This document shows positions 7,541 to 13,153 of a DNA stretch of 22,310 nucleotides, in pieces. Numbering within the stretch: the first letter of the stretch is position 1; every line of letters starts with the position of its first letter. The notes beneath the pieces were generated by a model. The model ran no database searches and was not told the origin of the DNA. It was given only the letters and a program-made list of their open reading frames with translations. The stretch lies in IMG/VR virus record IMGVR_UViG_3300027816_000438, positions 1-22,310 of that record; one strand, 5' to 3'. The stretch comes from a virus. The translations under genes were made by a program, and so were the position numbers.

Positions 7541-7821
7541 TTTTTTGGTCTGCCTCGCTTTTTTTGCACTTCTGGTTGTGATTGTTCATTTTGCACTTTA
7601 GGTTGTGCAGCTAATTCAAATAAAGTAATCAATCTTTTAAGCATATCGAAAACACAACTACCACACCAATAAGTAAGGACAAATTGAGCATCTAAGTATT
7701 CGCGATACATTCTTTCGTACTCGCCTAAAACATCAAAAGGAATGTTTCGAGTAAAACCAAGTTTGACCGACTCAAAATTTATTATGTGTTGTTGACAAAA
7801 ATCAATGTCTTTTTGATTCAT
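7537..7821 (-). CDS. Hypothetical protein with AT-hook-like C-terminus, 94 aa
   Basis: A 94-residue protein of unknown family. The body is helical with aromatic residues ('EYERMYREYLDAQFVLTYW') and two Cys close together (C-G-S-C). The C-terminus is a low-complexity Gln/Pro/Lys tail ending in 'KKRGRPKK', an AT-hook-like G-R-P core that could bind the minor groove of AT-rich DNA. It overlaps both neighbours (four and 20 bases). No function is proposed. Confidence 0.6.
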   Translation of the reverse strand: MNQKDIDFCQQHIINFESVKLGFTRNIPFDVLGEYERMYREYLDAQFVLTYWCGSCVFDMLKRLITLFELAAQPKVQNEQSQPEVQKKRGRPKK

Positions 7822-8059
7822 ATAAATTGGTTAAAAAGTTTCTAAAAAATGGCGCAATAACTCCAGCACCAAACATACATAACATAGCTTCGGTTGCCAA
7901 TAAAGGAAGGATATAAAGAATTAAACCTACCCAAGCAGTCAGGCAAAGTGTACAATTAAACGGCTTAAAGTTTAGTTTCCACTTTTGCGGAAAGTTGTTT
8001 TGTACGATAAAATAAAAGCTAAAGAAGTTAGCCGCTAAGATGACTTCAAAGATTTTCAT
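7802..8059 (-). CDS. Small membrane protein with Cys-x-x-Cys, 85 aa
   Basis: The protein of 85 residues has two hydrophobic segments, at about residues 4-20 and 42-70, separated by a basic loop 'KWKLNFKPFNCTLCLTAWVG'. The 'KPF.C..C...W' pattern at the entry of the second membrane segment is familiar from small inner-membrane proteins of phages (similar to DUF1360-type). Function is unknown; a role in membrane metal binding or superinfection exclusion would be guesswork. It overlaps the sigma-like gene upstream by 14 bases. Confidence 0.65.
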   Translation of the reverse strand: MKIFEVILAANFFSFYFIVQNNFPQKWKLNFKPFNCTLCLTAWVGLILYILPLLATEAMLCMFGAGVIAPFFRNFLTNLYESKRH

Positions 8060-8549
8060 TATTCCTGATTTTATATTTCATTAATATTTTGGCTTTGCGT
8101 ATTGTCTTAATCAATGACCGATAAGGTATGTTAGTTTCTCGACTAATTGCTAAAAGATTTTTGCCATTGCTGGCATAAAGTTTTAACAATTCCGCTTCGT
8201 ACCAATGCAAAATACCTAATCCGTTTTCAAGTTTGTTTAAAAGTTCTTCATTGTAATCCTCTTTTGGTATATCGTAAGTTAATGGAATTTCCTGATAGAT
8301 TTGCCGAAATTTTTTGTAAAAGTTGCTTCGGTCGCTTTTAGCCATATTTAGAATAGTGCGAACAATAAAGTACTTTAAATACCCGCCATCGTACATTTCA
8401 AATAGCTTGACCTCATCCATCTCACATAAGACAAGAAATACCTCTTGCCGCAAATCATCCTGCAAATCGTACGGCTGCATTTTACCGATAGCATTGTTAA
8501 TATCTCTACTGAGATACATTTCTTGTATGATGAAATCACGTTTATTCAT
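8046..8549 (-). CDS. Sigma-70-family-like transcription factor, 167 aa
   Basis: The protein has a region-2-like helical part ('DLQDDLRQEVFLVLCEM', then 'YLKYFIVRTILNMAKS') and a region-4-like helix-turn-helix at the end ('LLAISRETNIPYRSLIKTIRKA'). This matches small sigma factors of Bacteroidota phages and ECF-type proteins. As the first gene of the minus-strand operon that leads to terminase and tail genes, it could switch on late transcription. I chose ATG 8549 ('MNKRDFIIQE'); an in-frame ATG at 8576 would add nine residues and cannot be excluded, since neither has a Shine-Dalgarno sequence. Confidence 0.75.
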   Translation of the reverse strand: MNKRDFIIQEMYLSRDINNAIGKMQPYDLQDDLRQEVFLVLCEMDEVKLFEMYDGGYLKYFIVRTILNMAKSDRSNFYKKFRQIYQEIPLTYDIPKEDYNEELLNKLENGLGILHWYEAELLKLYASNGKNLLAISRETNIPYRSLIKTIRKAKILMKYKIRNNENL

Positions 8550-8576
8550 TGAAAAACACCATCTAATATAATACAT

Positions 8577-8827
8577 ATTATTTCTCTTATTATTTTTATT
8601 CTTATCCTTCTTCTTATTATTATAGGGTATCTGGTAGAGTATGAAATACCTACCCTATACCTATCAAATGGGCTATTTTCACAAAATTATTTACTTTATA
8701 ACTAATTGATTTTCAATAATTAGAAAGAAATCTAAAAAAAACTTCAAAAAAGTCAAATAAATATTTTTTTATGTACAGAACAAGTTTGATATTTGTTATC
8801 GAAACAACGAACAAAAAACAAAAAACT
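8577..8827. promoter_or_regulatory. Divergent intergenic control region
   Basis: About 250 bases separate the sigma-like gene on the minus strand from the first early gene on the plus strand. The region is very AT-rich with T-rich and A-rich tracts and contains the inverted repeat at 8621-8659 and an imperfect palindrome at 8702-8723 (CTAATTG / CAAT-A-ATTAG with one extra base). It must hold the start signals of two opposed operons. I did not find a convincing Bacteroidota promoter (TTTG, 19-21 bases, TAnnTTTG) on either strand; a lone TAATTTTG occurs on the minus strand at 8682-8689 without a matching upstream box. Confidence 0.6.
8621..8659. promoter_or_regulatory. Inverted repeat, candidate operator
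   Basis: A perfect nine-base inverted repeat TATAGGGTA (8621-8629) / TACCCTATA (8651-8659) encloses a second, inner repeat GGTA (8633-8636) / TACC (8647-8650), offset by three unpaired bases. No T-tract follows in a terminator arrangement and no gene reads into it from outside, so an operator for a repressor or activator of the divergent operons is the better reading. Confidence 0.55.
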
Positions 8828-9058
8828 ATGAAACCTCAGACAAATACTTACAGAATTTATGATAGTATGGGTAGAAAAACAGAGATTTTAATTTTAGCAT
8901 CAAACATTAAAGATGCTTGTAAAGAAGCTAAAAAGAGAGAAGCTGAAATTGGCTCATCCTTTTACAAAGTCAAAAGATGCTATACAGGTGGAGTTAAAGG
9001 ACAACAATAATTTATATTTATTTAATCAAAAACAAAAACTATGAAACCGCAAACAAAA
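8811..9058 (+). repeat. Duplicated leader and first codons of two adjacent genes
   Basis: The A-rich leader and the first codons (M-K-P-Q-T) of the gene at 8828 (copy 8811-8844) are almost repeated in front of the gene at 9041 (copy 9027-9058): both read CAAAAA..ACTATGAAACC followed by a CA-rich codon run. The following sequences differ, so only the leader and start were copied, or were selected to be alike. Confidence 0.55.
8828..9010 (+). CDS. Small early protein, 60 aa
   Basis: The first plus-strand gene, starting 'MKPQTNTYRIYDSMGRKTEI'. An in-frame ATG further up (8771) would add 19 residues, but the ATG at 8828 is preceded by the same A-rich leader and followed by the same first codons as the next gene (9041), so I choose it. 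The product looks like a small beta-alpha fold ('LILASNIKDACKEAKKREAE') with a basic end. Such small proteins often lead early operons and act on host functions; no family is recognised. Confidence 0.65.
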   Translation: MKPQTNTYRIYDSMGRKTEILILASNIKDACKEAKKREAEIGSSFYKVKRCYTGGVKGQQ

Positions 9059-9124
9059 TTATTCATTGCCCTTTTGGTTATTTGCTACATTGTTGGTAAA
9101 TTACAAGACCAAATCTCTCTTTAA
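9041..9124 (+). CDS. Tiny membrane protein, 27 aa
   Basis: A 27-residue product, 'MKPQTKLFIALLVICYIVG' plus a short polar tail, with one hydrophobic segment at about residues 7-19. Start, leader and first five codons (M-K-P-Q-T) copy those of the preceding gene, which supports real translation. Membrane location is likely; function is unknown. Confidence 0.5.
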   Translation: MKPQTKLFIALLVICYIVGKLQDQISL

Positions 9125-9143
9125 TCTTAAAAACTAAACACCG

Positions 9144-9332
9144 ATGAAAATCAAAATCACAAACCAAAAAGACACAAAAGAAAGTCGTATCAATGATTTA
9201 AAACTTCGATTTAACCACCACCTGATATCGGAAGATTTATATCATTCAGCTTTGAAATATTTAAAACAAAACAAAACAATAATTTATTATACTGATATCG
9301 ATGGTGTTGTTCATAGCATCAAACATTCTTAA
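9144..9332 (+). CDS. Small early protein, 62 aa
   Basis: The 62-residue product is basic and polar, starts 'MKIKITNQKDTKESRINDLK', and ends with a beta-rich part 'IIYYTDIDGVVHSIKHS'. A middle helix 'FNHHLISEDLYHSALKYL' resembles a small SHOCT-like helical module (L-x-x-G/S-x-I-T/S-x-E-x-Y/F) but I am not sure of it. The leader CTTAAAAACTAAAC just before the ATG is shared with other early genes. Confidence 0.6.
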   Translation: MKIKITNQKDTKESRINDLKLRFNHHLISEDLYHSALKYLKQNKTIIYYTDIDGVVHSIKHS

Positions 9333-9362
9333 AAATATTATTAATCCTTAAAACTAAACACG

Positions 9363-9593
9363 ATGAAAATCCAATTAAACTTCTCAGCCGAAACCGCAAA
9401 TTACTTATTAGAAAACCCTACTTCACTTTTCAAAGTTGAGTTCGTAGGTGCAAATGCAACAACAGGGGAAATCACTTTAGAGTTCGATGCAATCAAAACC
9501 GAATGGCTTGCAATGGGGTTATTCCTTGCTGGTCAATCTTATACTATGAAACAAGTAAAATCTTTATTCAATGCGAACCGTATACCCGCCTAA
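9363..9593 (+). CDS. Small early protein, 76 aa
   Basis: The 76-residue product starts 'MKIQLNFSAETANYLLEN' and appears to have two beta strands, an acidic middle and a hydrophobic helix 'WLAMGLFLAGQSYTM'. No family is recognised. The leader CTTAAAACTAAAC lies six bases before the ATG, as in the neighbouring gene. Its end overlaps the next tiny gene by 23 bases. Confidence 0.65.
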   Translation: MKIQLNFSAETANYLLENPTSLFKVEFVGANATTGEITLEFDAIKTEWLAMGLFLAGQSYTMKQVKSLFNANRIPA

Positions 9594-9660
9594 CCCGCCA
9601 AAGGACTTTAACGAGTGGATTAAATATATCTACTCACTACTAAATACTCCGTGTCGTTAA
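9571..9660 (+). CDS. Tiny proline-rich protein, 29 aa (tentative)
   Basis: A 29-codon frame from ATG 9571 to TAA 9660 reads 'MRTVYPPNPPKDFNEWIKYI' and a short end. Composition (P-P-x-P-P-K-D-F, then an amphipathic helix) is natural rather than random, and the ATG falls within the end of the preceding gene, as in most junctions here. The frame is too short for certainty. Confidence 0.35.
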   Translation: MRTVYPPNPPKDFNEWIKYIYSLLNTPCR

Positions 9661-9689
9661 GGAGTTTAATCTGCAACGAATTAGAAAAG

Positions 9690-9724
9690 GGGGGAGGTTC
9701 TTATGGGTTATGGTCGCCTCCCCC
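9690..9724 (+). repeat. GC-rich hairpin
   Basis: GGGGGAGG (9690-9697) and CCTCCCCC (9717-9724) form a perfect eight-base stem around a 19-base loop, in an otherwise AT-rich region. No T-run follows, so it is not a standard intrinsic terminator for the plus strand. It lies 20 bases before the ATG of a tiny membrane protein and may shape that mRNA leader or end the upstream transcript. Confidence 0.5.
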
Positions 9725-9744
9725 TAATACTAAAAACCAAACTT

Positions 9745-9825
9745 ATGATTTCAATAATTATCGTTTGCTTGCTTATCTTAGCTTGTCTTTTTTTACTCGC
9801 TATACTATACACTTTAAAAAACTAA
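9745..9825 (+). CDS. Tiny membrane protein, 26 aa
   Basis: The product is almost entirely hydrophobic ('MISIIIVCLLILACLFLLAI' then a short basic end), a single membrane segment with a Lys-Asn C-terminus. An in-frame ATG 14 codons upstream exists inside the hairpin loop, but the chosen ATG follows an A-rich leader like those of other early genes. Its stop is three bases before the ERF gene. Function is unknown. Confidence 0.5.
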   Translation: MISIIIVCLLILACLFLLAILYTLKN

Positions 9826-9828
9826 ACT

Positions 9829-10428
9829 ATGTTAGCAAAAATTCAATCGCTTGTTAAAGCACCCAAAGGGCAATTTAACAAATTTGGTAACTACAAATAT
9901 CGCTCTTGCGAGGATATCGTTGAAGCCGTTAAACTCGTAATTAATCCGCTTGGCTTTTATCTTACCCTAATGGATGAGATTGTGTTAATCGGCAATAGGG
10001 TTTATGTAAAGGCAACCGCTACGCTTTCGAATGGCGAGCAAACGTATACGACTACCGCCTATGCAAGAGAAGAAGAAACCAAGAAAGGAATGGATGGCGC
10101 ACAAGTAACAGGTGCAGCCAGTTCCTACGCTCGAAAGTATGCACTTAACGGATTGTTCGCTATCGATGATACAAAGGATGCCGATGCCACAAATAACCAC
10201 GATACACCAACGGAACAAGAGAAAGTATTATTAACCAATTTAATGTTAGATACTGACCTATCTGCTACCGAAGCAAAGTCGGCTTTAACTGCGATTACTA
10301 ATTGTTCCGATTACAAAACGTACCAAGCTATTCAGCATCGCCTTGAAAACAGAAAGAAGCCAATCGACCAAATCGTTAATCCTACTCAAAAGGATATTAC
10401 TAACCACCTCAAAAAATCAGTAAAATGA
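9829..10428 (+). CDS. erf: ERF-family single-strand annealing protein
   Basis: ERF proteins anneal complementary single strands during phage recombination and genome circularisation. The 199-residue product has the ERF signature: an N-terminal 'LVKAPKGQFNKFGNYKYRSC' followed by 'NPLGFYLTLMDEI', then the core 'GAQVTGAASSYARKYALNG' with 'FAIDDTKDAD' at about residues 87-117. The C-terminal part (residues 118-199) is variable and ends in a basic helix. It overlaps the next gene by four bases (ATGA). SSB-like and NinG genes downstream complete a recombination module. Confidence 0.93.
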   Translation: MLAKIQSLVKAPKGQFNKFGNYKYRSCEDIVEAVKLVINPLGFYLTLMDEIVLIGNRVYVKATATLSNGEQTYTTTAYAREEETKKGMDGAQVTGAASSYARKYALNGLFAIDDTKDADATNNHDTPTEQEKVLLTNLMLDTDLSATEAKSALTAITNCSDYKTYQAIQHRLENRKKPIDQIVNPTQKDITNHLKKSVK

Positions 10429-10898
10429 ACATTACTACCTACACCGATTTAAGCCTATTTGAAACCTCAAAAGCGGAACGCTTATCATTTGCCCAATCGG
10501 TCATAAATAGCGCAAAGGATGGCTTAATAAGCCCCTTAAAGCTACACTTGCAGGTTAAGTGCTTAGAAGATTTGATTAAGCAAATAACAAGCAACCCCGA
10601 CTATAAGGAACTAACCTTAGATGAAGCCTATAAGTACGGCAAAACATTTGAGCAATACAATGCCAAATTTGAGATTAAAGAGATGGGTGTTAAATACGAT
10701 TTTGCGACTTGTGGCTGCCCGATAATGAATGACCTATTATCTCAGCAAGAGGAATTAACTAAGGCTATAAAAGAGCGAGAAAAGTTCCTAAAAACTATCC
10801 CACCGCAAGGATTAGAAACCTTAATTGAAGATGAAGTCGTTACTCTATACCCTCCGCAAAAAACATCAACCACCTCAATAAGCGTTAACCTAAAATGA
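10425..10898 (+). CDS. Recombination-module protein with coiled coil, 157 aa
   Basis: A 157-residue acidic and helical protein. Residues about 23-75 and 103-125 ('LLSQQEELTKAIKEREKFL') are predicted by eye to be amphipathic helices, and a Cys-x-Cys occurs in 'FATCGCPIMND'. I recognise the layout as a protein often found directly after annealing or exonuclease genes in phages of this group (host-nuclease-inhibitor-like or unknown), but I cannot name the family with confidence. It overlaps both neighbours by four bases, so it is co-translated with ERF. Confidence 0.6.
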   Translation: MNITTYTDLSLFETSKAERLSFAQSVINSAKDGLISPLKLHLQVKCLEDLIKQITSNPDYKELTLDEAYKYGKTFEQYNAKFEIKEMGVKYDFATCGCPIMNDLLSQQEELTKAIKEREKFLKTIPPQGLETLIEDEVVTLYPPQKTSTTSISVNLK

Positions 10899-11134
10899 AA
10901 CAAGGTAAAACGGAACTACCCATCCTTATCAATGGGGTAACAATATTGGTTATTATTCGCTGGTGGTACACACCAGAAATAAGACCAACCTTCAATGATC
11001 CGTATGGCGAGCCTTATGATTTTACTTATGAGATTATTTGGCACAACGCACCGGATGAAATCAGCGAAGAAGAATTGATGGATCAAATAGATGGAATTGG
11101 TATATTTGAGATAATGGAATTTAATAACCCTTAA
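10895..11134 (+). CDS. Small acidic protein, 79 aa
   Basis: The 79-residue product has an N-terminal beta hairpin ('ILINGVTILVIIRWWYTP'), a Pro-rich middle and an acidic C-terminal half ('APDEISEEELMDQIDGIGIF'). It could be a small DNA-mimic-like or protein-binding factor, but this is only from charge. It overlaps the preceding gene by four bases and no family is recognised. Confidence 0.6.
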   Translation: MKQGKTELPILINGVTILVIIRWWYTPEIRPTFNDPYGEPYDFTYEIIWHNAPDEISEEELMDQIDGIGIFEIMEFNNP

Positions 11135-11144
11135 AACGACAGAA

Positions 11145-11273
11145 ATGCTAGCAAACATCCAAAAGGTCGGTAACTCGTACAGAGTACGGGTGCAGAAAAA
11201 CGGCAAGCGTGTAAGTAGAAATTTCACGAGCCGAAAGCAGGCATTGGAGTTCCGTAAGAAACTCGGTGTTTAG
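11145..11273 (+). CDS. Orphan Arm/AP2-type DNA-binding domain protein, 42 aa
   Basis: The 42-residue product, starting 'MLANIQKVGNSYRVRVQKNG' and ending 'SRKQALEFRKKLGV', looks like the three-strand-plus-helix Arm-site binding domain found at the N-terminus of tyrosine integrases (also called AP2-like). The usual SAM-like and catalytic domains are absent and no integrase frame follows. It could be a free-standing DNA-binding protein, as seen in other phages, or the remnant of an integrase. A CTTAAAAC leader element precedes it. Confidence 0.6.
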   Translation: MLANIQKVGNSYRVRVQKNGKRVSRNFTSRKQALEFRKKLGV

Positions 11274-11280
11274 TAATGGT

Positions 11281-11347
11281 AACTCGGTTGGTGTAATTGG
11301 TAGCACCTTTCTTAGAAAACGAGCAGGTTCGAATCCTGCACCGAGTT
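11281..11347 (+). tRNA. tRNA-like gene with a shortened anticodon arm
   Basis: The acceptor arms ACTCGGT (11282-11288) and ACCGAGT (11340-11346) pair perfectly, and one more A-T pair at 11281/11347 is possible. T8 (11289), A14, G18-G19 and A21 fall in the standard positions around a D stem GTG(T)/(G)CAC. The T arm GCAGG-TTCGAAT-CCTGC (11323-11339) is canonical. Between D arm and T arm only about 16 bases remain instead of 22-23; they can form a mini-hairpin TTTC-TTA-GAAA. No normal seven-base loop with a T33 and closed five-base stem can be drawn, so no anticodon can be assigned. No CCA is encoded. Confidence 0.6.
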
Positions 11348-11374
11348 CTTTCTTTAACTTAAAACAAAAACAAA

Positions 11375-11629
11375 ATGGAAAAGAAAATCTACTGCGGAAG
11401 CGGTAAAAAGCGAAGCGACAATTGGATTAGTGCAACTATCAATCTCGACAAGATTAAAGAACACATCCAAGAGTACAACGGAAGTAAGTTTATCAAAGTA
11501 AACATTAACTTAAAAGCCGAGCCTGACCAATACGGTAAAGACGTTGCTATTACGATTGATACTTGGAAGCCAGAAGAAAAATCTAAATTCACACACGATA
11601 ATACTCCACCCGCTGACTTACCCTTCTAA
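11375..11629 (+). CDS. Small single-stranded-DNA-binding-like protein, 84 aa
   Basis: The 84-residue protein starts 'MEKKIYCGSGKKRSDNWISA', has a beta-rich core ('KFIKVNINLKAEPDQYGKDV') and ends in 'PPADLPF'. The acidic-proline tail ending D-L-P-F mimics the D-D-I-P-F tail by which SSB recruits partner proteins. Together with its place between ERF and NinG, this suggests binding of single-stranded DNA in recombination. It is shorter than classic SSB (about 110-180 residues) and I do not see a complete OB-fold signature. Its stop and the ATG of ninG share one base (TAATG). Confidence 0.65.
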   Translation: MEKKIYCGSGKKRSDNWISATINLDKIKEHIQEYNGSKFIKVNINLKAEPDQYGKDVAITIDTWKPEEKSKFTHDNTPPADLPF

Positions 11630-12006
11630 TGGCAAAGCTAACCCCACTACCCAAGCTACTAAAGAAAGCACAAGCGATATATAATGCCCACATCAGAGAA
11701 CGTGATGAAAAGTTAGGTTGTATCTCTTGCGGTGGCGAAGTACAACAAGCAGGGCATTATTTTTCGCAGGGGCAACACTCCGCTTTACGATTCGGATTAC
11801 CTCACACTTTAGCCTATCACAATACTAATGGGCAATGCATTAGGTGCAATATGTTTCTGCACGGAAACCTAATTAAGTACCGACAAGGCTTAGTCAATAG
11901 GTTTGGCGAAGATTATGTAAGGGAATTAGAAGCCGAGGCAGAAAACAATCGCTTAAAGAAATGGAGTAGGGATGAACTTGAAATCATAATTGAAACTTAT
12001 AAATAA
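11629..12006 (+). CDS. ninG: NinG/Rap-like recombination nuclease
   Basis: NinG of lambda promotes phage recombination as a structure-specific nuclease. The 125-residue protein has the family landmarks: 'GCISCGG' (Cys31, Cys34), 'QAGHYFSQG' with the conserved G-H, 'SALRFGLPH', then 'NGQCIRCNMFLHGNLIKY' (Cys70, Cys73) and 'RFGEDYVRELEAEAE'. The four Cys form a zinc site in an HNH-like fold. It is somewhat shorter than lambda NinG (about 200 residues), lacking the basic N-terminal extension. It is the last gene before the sharp change to AT-rich DNA. Confidence 0.9.
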   Translation: MAKLTPLPKLLKKAQAIYNAHIRERDEKLGCISCGGEVQQAGHYFSQGQHSALRFGLPHTLAYHNTNGQCIRCNMFLHGNLIKYRQGLVNRFGEDYVRELEAEAENNRLKKWSRDELEIIIETYK

Positions 12007-12011
12007 ATAAT

Positions 12012-12284
12012 ATGAATATTTTAGAAAAGGCAAATGAAATAGTTAATTTAAGGTCAGAAGAAAAAGAAAGACAATATGGTAGTTTTTCAGAAGGAATGGT
12101 AAACGCAGCGAATTTATTTAATTGCTTAACAAATAATAAATATAATATAAAACCAGAAGACATGTATATGTCAATGGTTGCATTAAAATTAAGCAGACAG
12201 GCATTTAATCATAAAGAAGACAATCTTCTAGACTGTGTTGCATATTTAGCTGCACTTAATAACTATATAAATGAAAAAATATGA
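12012..12284 (+). CDS. DUF6378-like (MazG-related helical) protein, 90 aa
   Basis: The 90-residue protein begins 'MNILEKANEIVNLRSEEKER' and continues 'QYGSFSEGMVNAANLF', 'MYMSMVALKLSRQAF', 'NLLDCVAYLAALNNYI'. The order 'R-x-x-Q-Y-G-x-F', 'M-x-x-x-K-x-S-R' and 'D-x-x-x-Y-x-A' is what I know of DUF6378 phage proteins, an all-helical group thought to be related to nucleotide pyrophosphohydrolases. It is the first gene of the AT-rich cassette, starts six bases after ninG and overlaps the next gene by four bases. A role in the nucleotide pool would suit the cassette, but activity is not shown. Confidence 0.65.
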   Translation: MNILEKANEIVNLRSEEKERQYGSFSEGMVNAANLFNCLTNNKYNIKPEDMYMSMVALKLSRQAFNHKEDNLLDCVAYLAALNNYINEKI

Positions 12285-13153
12285 AAAAAGGTATTATAGG
12301 GATATTAAATAACCCAGCTACATCAATAAATTCGCACTCTAGTGGTATGGTAAATATAGTAAAAAACTTATTTGATGCCGATATATTATCAGAAACAGAT
12401 AATTGGGATAATTATGATCAATTAATAATTTATCATGGTCCTAATTTTAAAAAGGGTGTATTTAATATTATAGGAGGTATAAATGATGGCGTAAAAAATA
12501 GATGCAATAAATTAATAAATTATAAAGGATTAATTAAGTCATTAGACGGTTTTCAATTTATAGATTTTATTAATAAAAGAAAATTAAATTACTCATATAA
12601 TAATATGTTTGAAGAAATAGAATTACCTGAAAAAAATAATATAATTATTGGTGATTCCCATTCAATATCGGCATGGTTTAATAAAGAATACACAATAAAA
12701 AGAATTGATGGCAAAACATTATATGGTTTTTTAAAATTAAACTATGATTTATCAAATTATGATAAAAAAATTATATATTTTGGAAATATAGATATAAGAT
12801 TCCACATATGCAGATTAAATAATCCAGAACTAGAACTAAATTTATTAATAGATAAATATTTAAATTATTGTCATAAATACAATTGTGAAATAGTTAATTT
12901 ATTACCTATAGAATCTGAATCAAGAAAAATACCTGGAACTGGATTGTATAAAGGAGAAAAGTATTTTGGATCAATGCAACAGAGACAGGAATTAGTTTAT
13001 ACATTTAATAATTCTATAAATAATTCAGGTTTAAAAACATATAAGTGGCCAGAAAAATGGTATAATAATATAGATTATTATGAAAATAATGTTATGGAAC
13101 CAAAACAATCTGTACATATTAGACCGAAATATTATCAAAAAAATTTAATATGA
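12281..13153 (+). CDS. SGNH-hydrolase-like protein with an unknown N-terminal domain, 290 aa
   Basis: Residues 1-110 form an alpha/beta domain I cannot name ('GIIGILNNPATSINSHSSGM' at about 4-23 and 'YHGPNFKKGVFNIIGG' at about 51-66). Residues 120-285 look like an SGNH hydrolase: 'IIIGDSHSIS' with Ser126 as block I, 'YFGNIDIR' (Gly168-Asn169) as block III and 'SVHIRP' (His279) as block V; the usual Asp three residues before the His is not there, with Glu273 nearby. SGNH enzymes act on esters or transfer acyl groups. In this cassette it may process an intermediate or decoration of a modified base, but that is inference. It overlaps both neighbours by four bases. Confidence 0.6.
   Translation: MKKGIIGILNNPATSINSHSSGMVNIVKNLFDADILSETDNWDNYDQLIIYHGPNFKKGVFNIIGGINDGVKNRCNKLINYKGLIKSLDGFQFIDFINKRKLNYSYNNMFEEIELPEKNNIIIGDSHSISAWFNKEYTIKRIDGKTLYGFLKLNYDLSNYDKKIIYFGNIDIRFHICRLNNPELELNLLIDKYLNYCHKYNCEIVNLLPIESESRKIPGTGLYKGEKYFGSMQQRQELVYTFNNSINNSGLKTYKWPEKWYNNIDYYENNVMEPKQSVHIRPKYYQKNLI

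Larger units (their letters stand above)
9125..11374 (+). promoter_or_regulatory. Recurring leader element CTTAAAAC-A-rich before early starts
   Basis: A short element, CTTAAAAACTAAAC or close to it, is found just before the ATG of five early genes: 9126-9143, 9347-9362, 9813-9828 (CTTTAAAAAACTAAAC), 11130-11144 (CTTAAAACGACAG) and 11358-11374 (CTTAAAACAAAAAC). It replaces a Shine-Dalgarno site and looks like a phage-specific translation or mRNA leader element. The feature spans from the first to the last copy. Confidence 0.5.

Noticed and set aside
8682-8689. TAATTTTG on the minus strand as a Bacteroidota -7 box
   Set aside because: No TTTG box at the 19-21 base distance upstream; the only near match is one base off and several bases too far away.
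8771-8827. Upstream ATG giving a longer first early protein
   Set aside because: The extra 19 residues (ending in a run of Lys, Gln and Thr) are the translation of the A-rich leader that is repeated in front of the next gene.
9651-9857. GTG-initiated frame of 68 codons across the GC-rich hairpin
   Set aside because: It runs through the hairpin, the tiny membrane protein gene and the start of the ERF gene, uses a GTG start with no leader, and its second half is the shadow of better-supported genes.
10916-11227. Minus-strand open frame of 103 codons opposite the early genes
   Set aside because: Rich in Phe, Cys and Trp, antisense to three early genes and unlike any protein family; a shadow.
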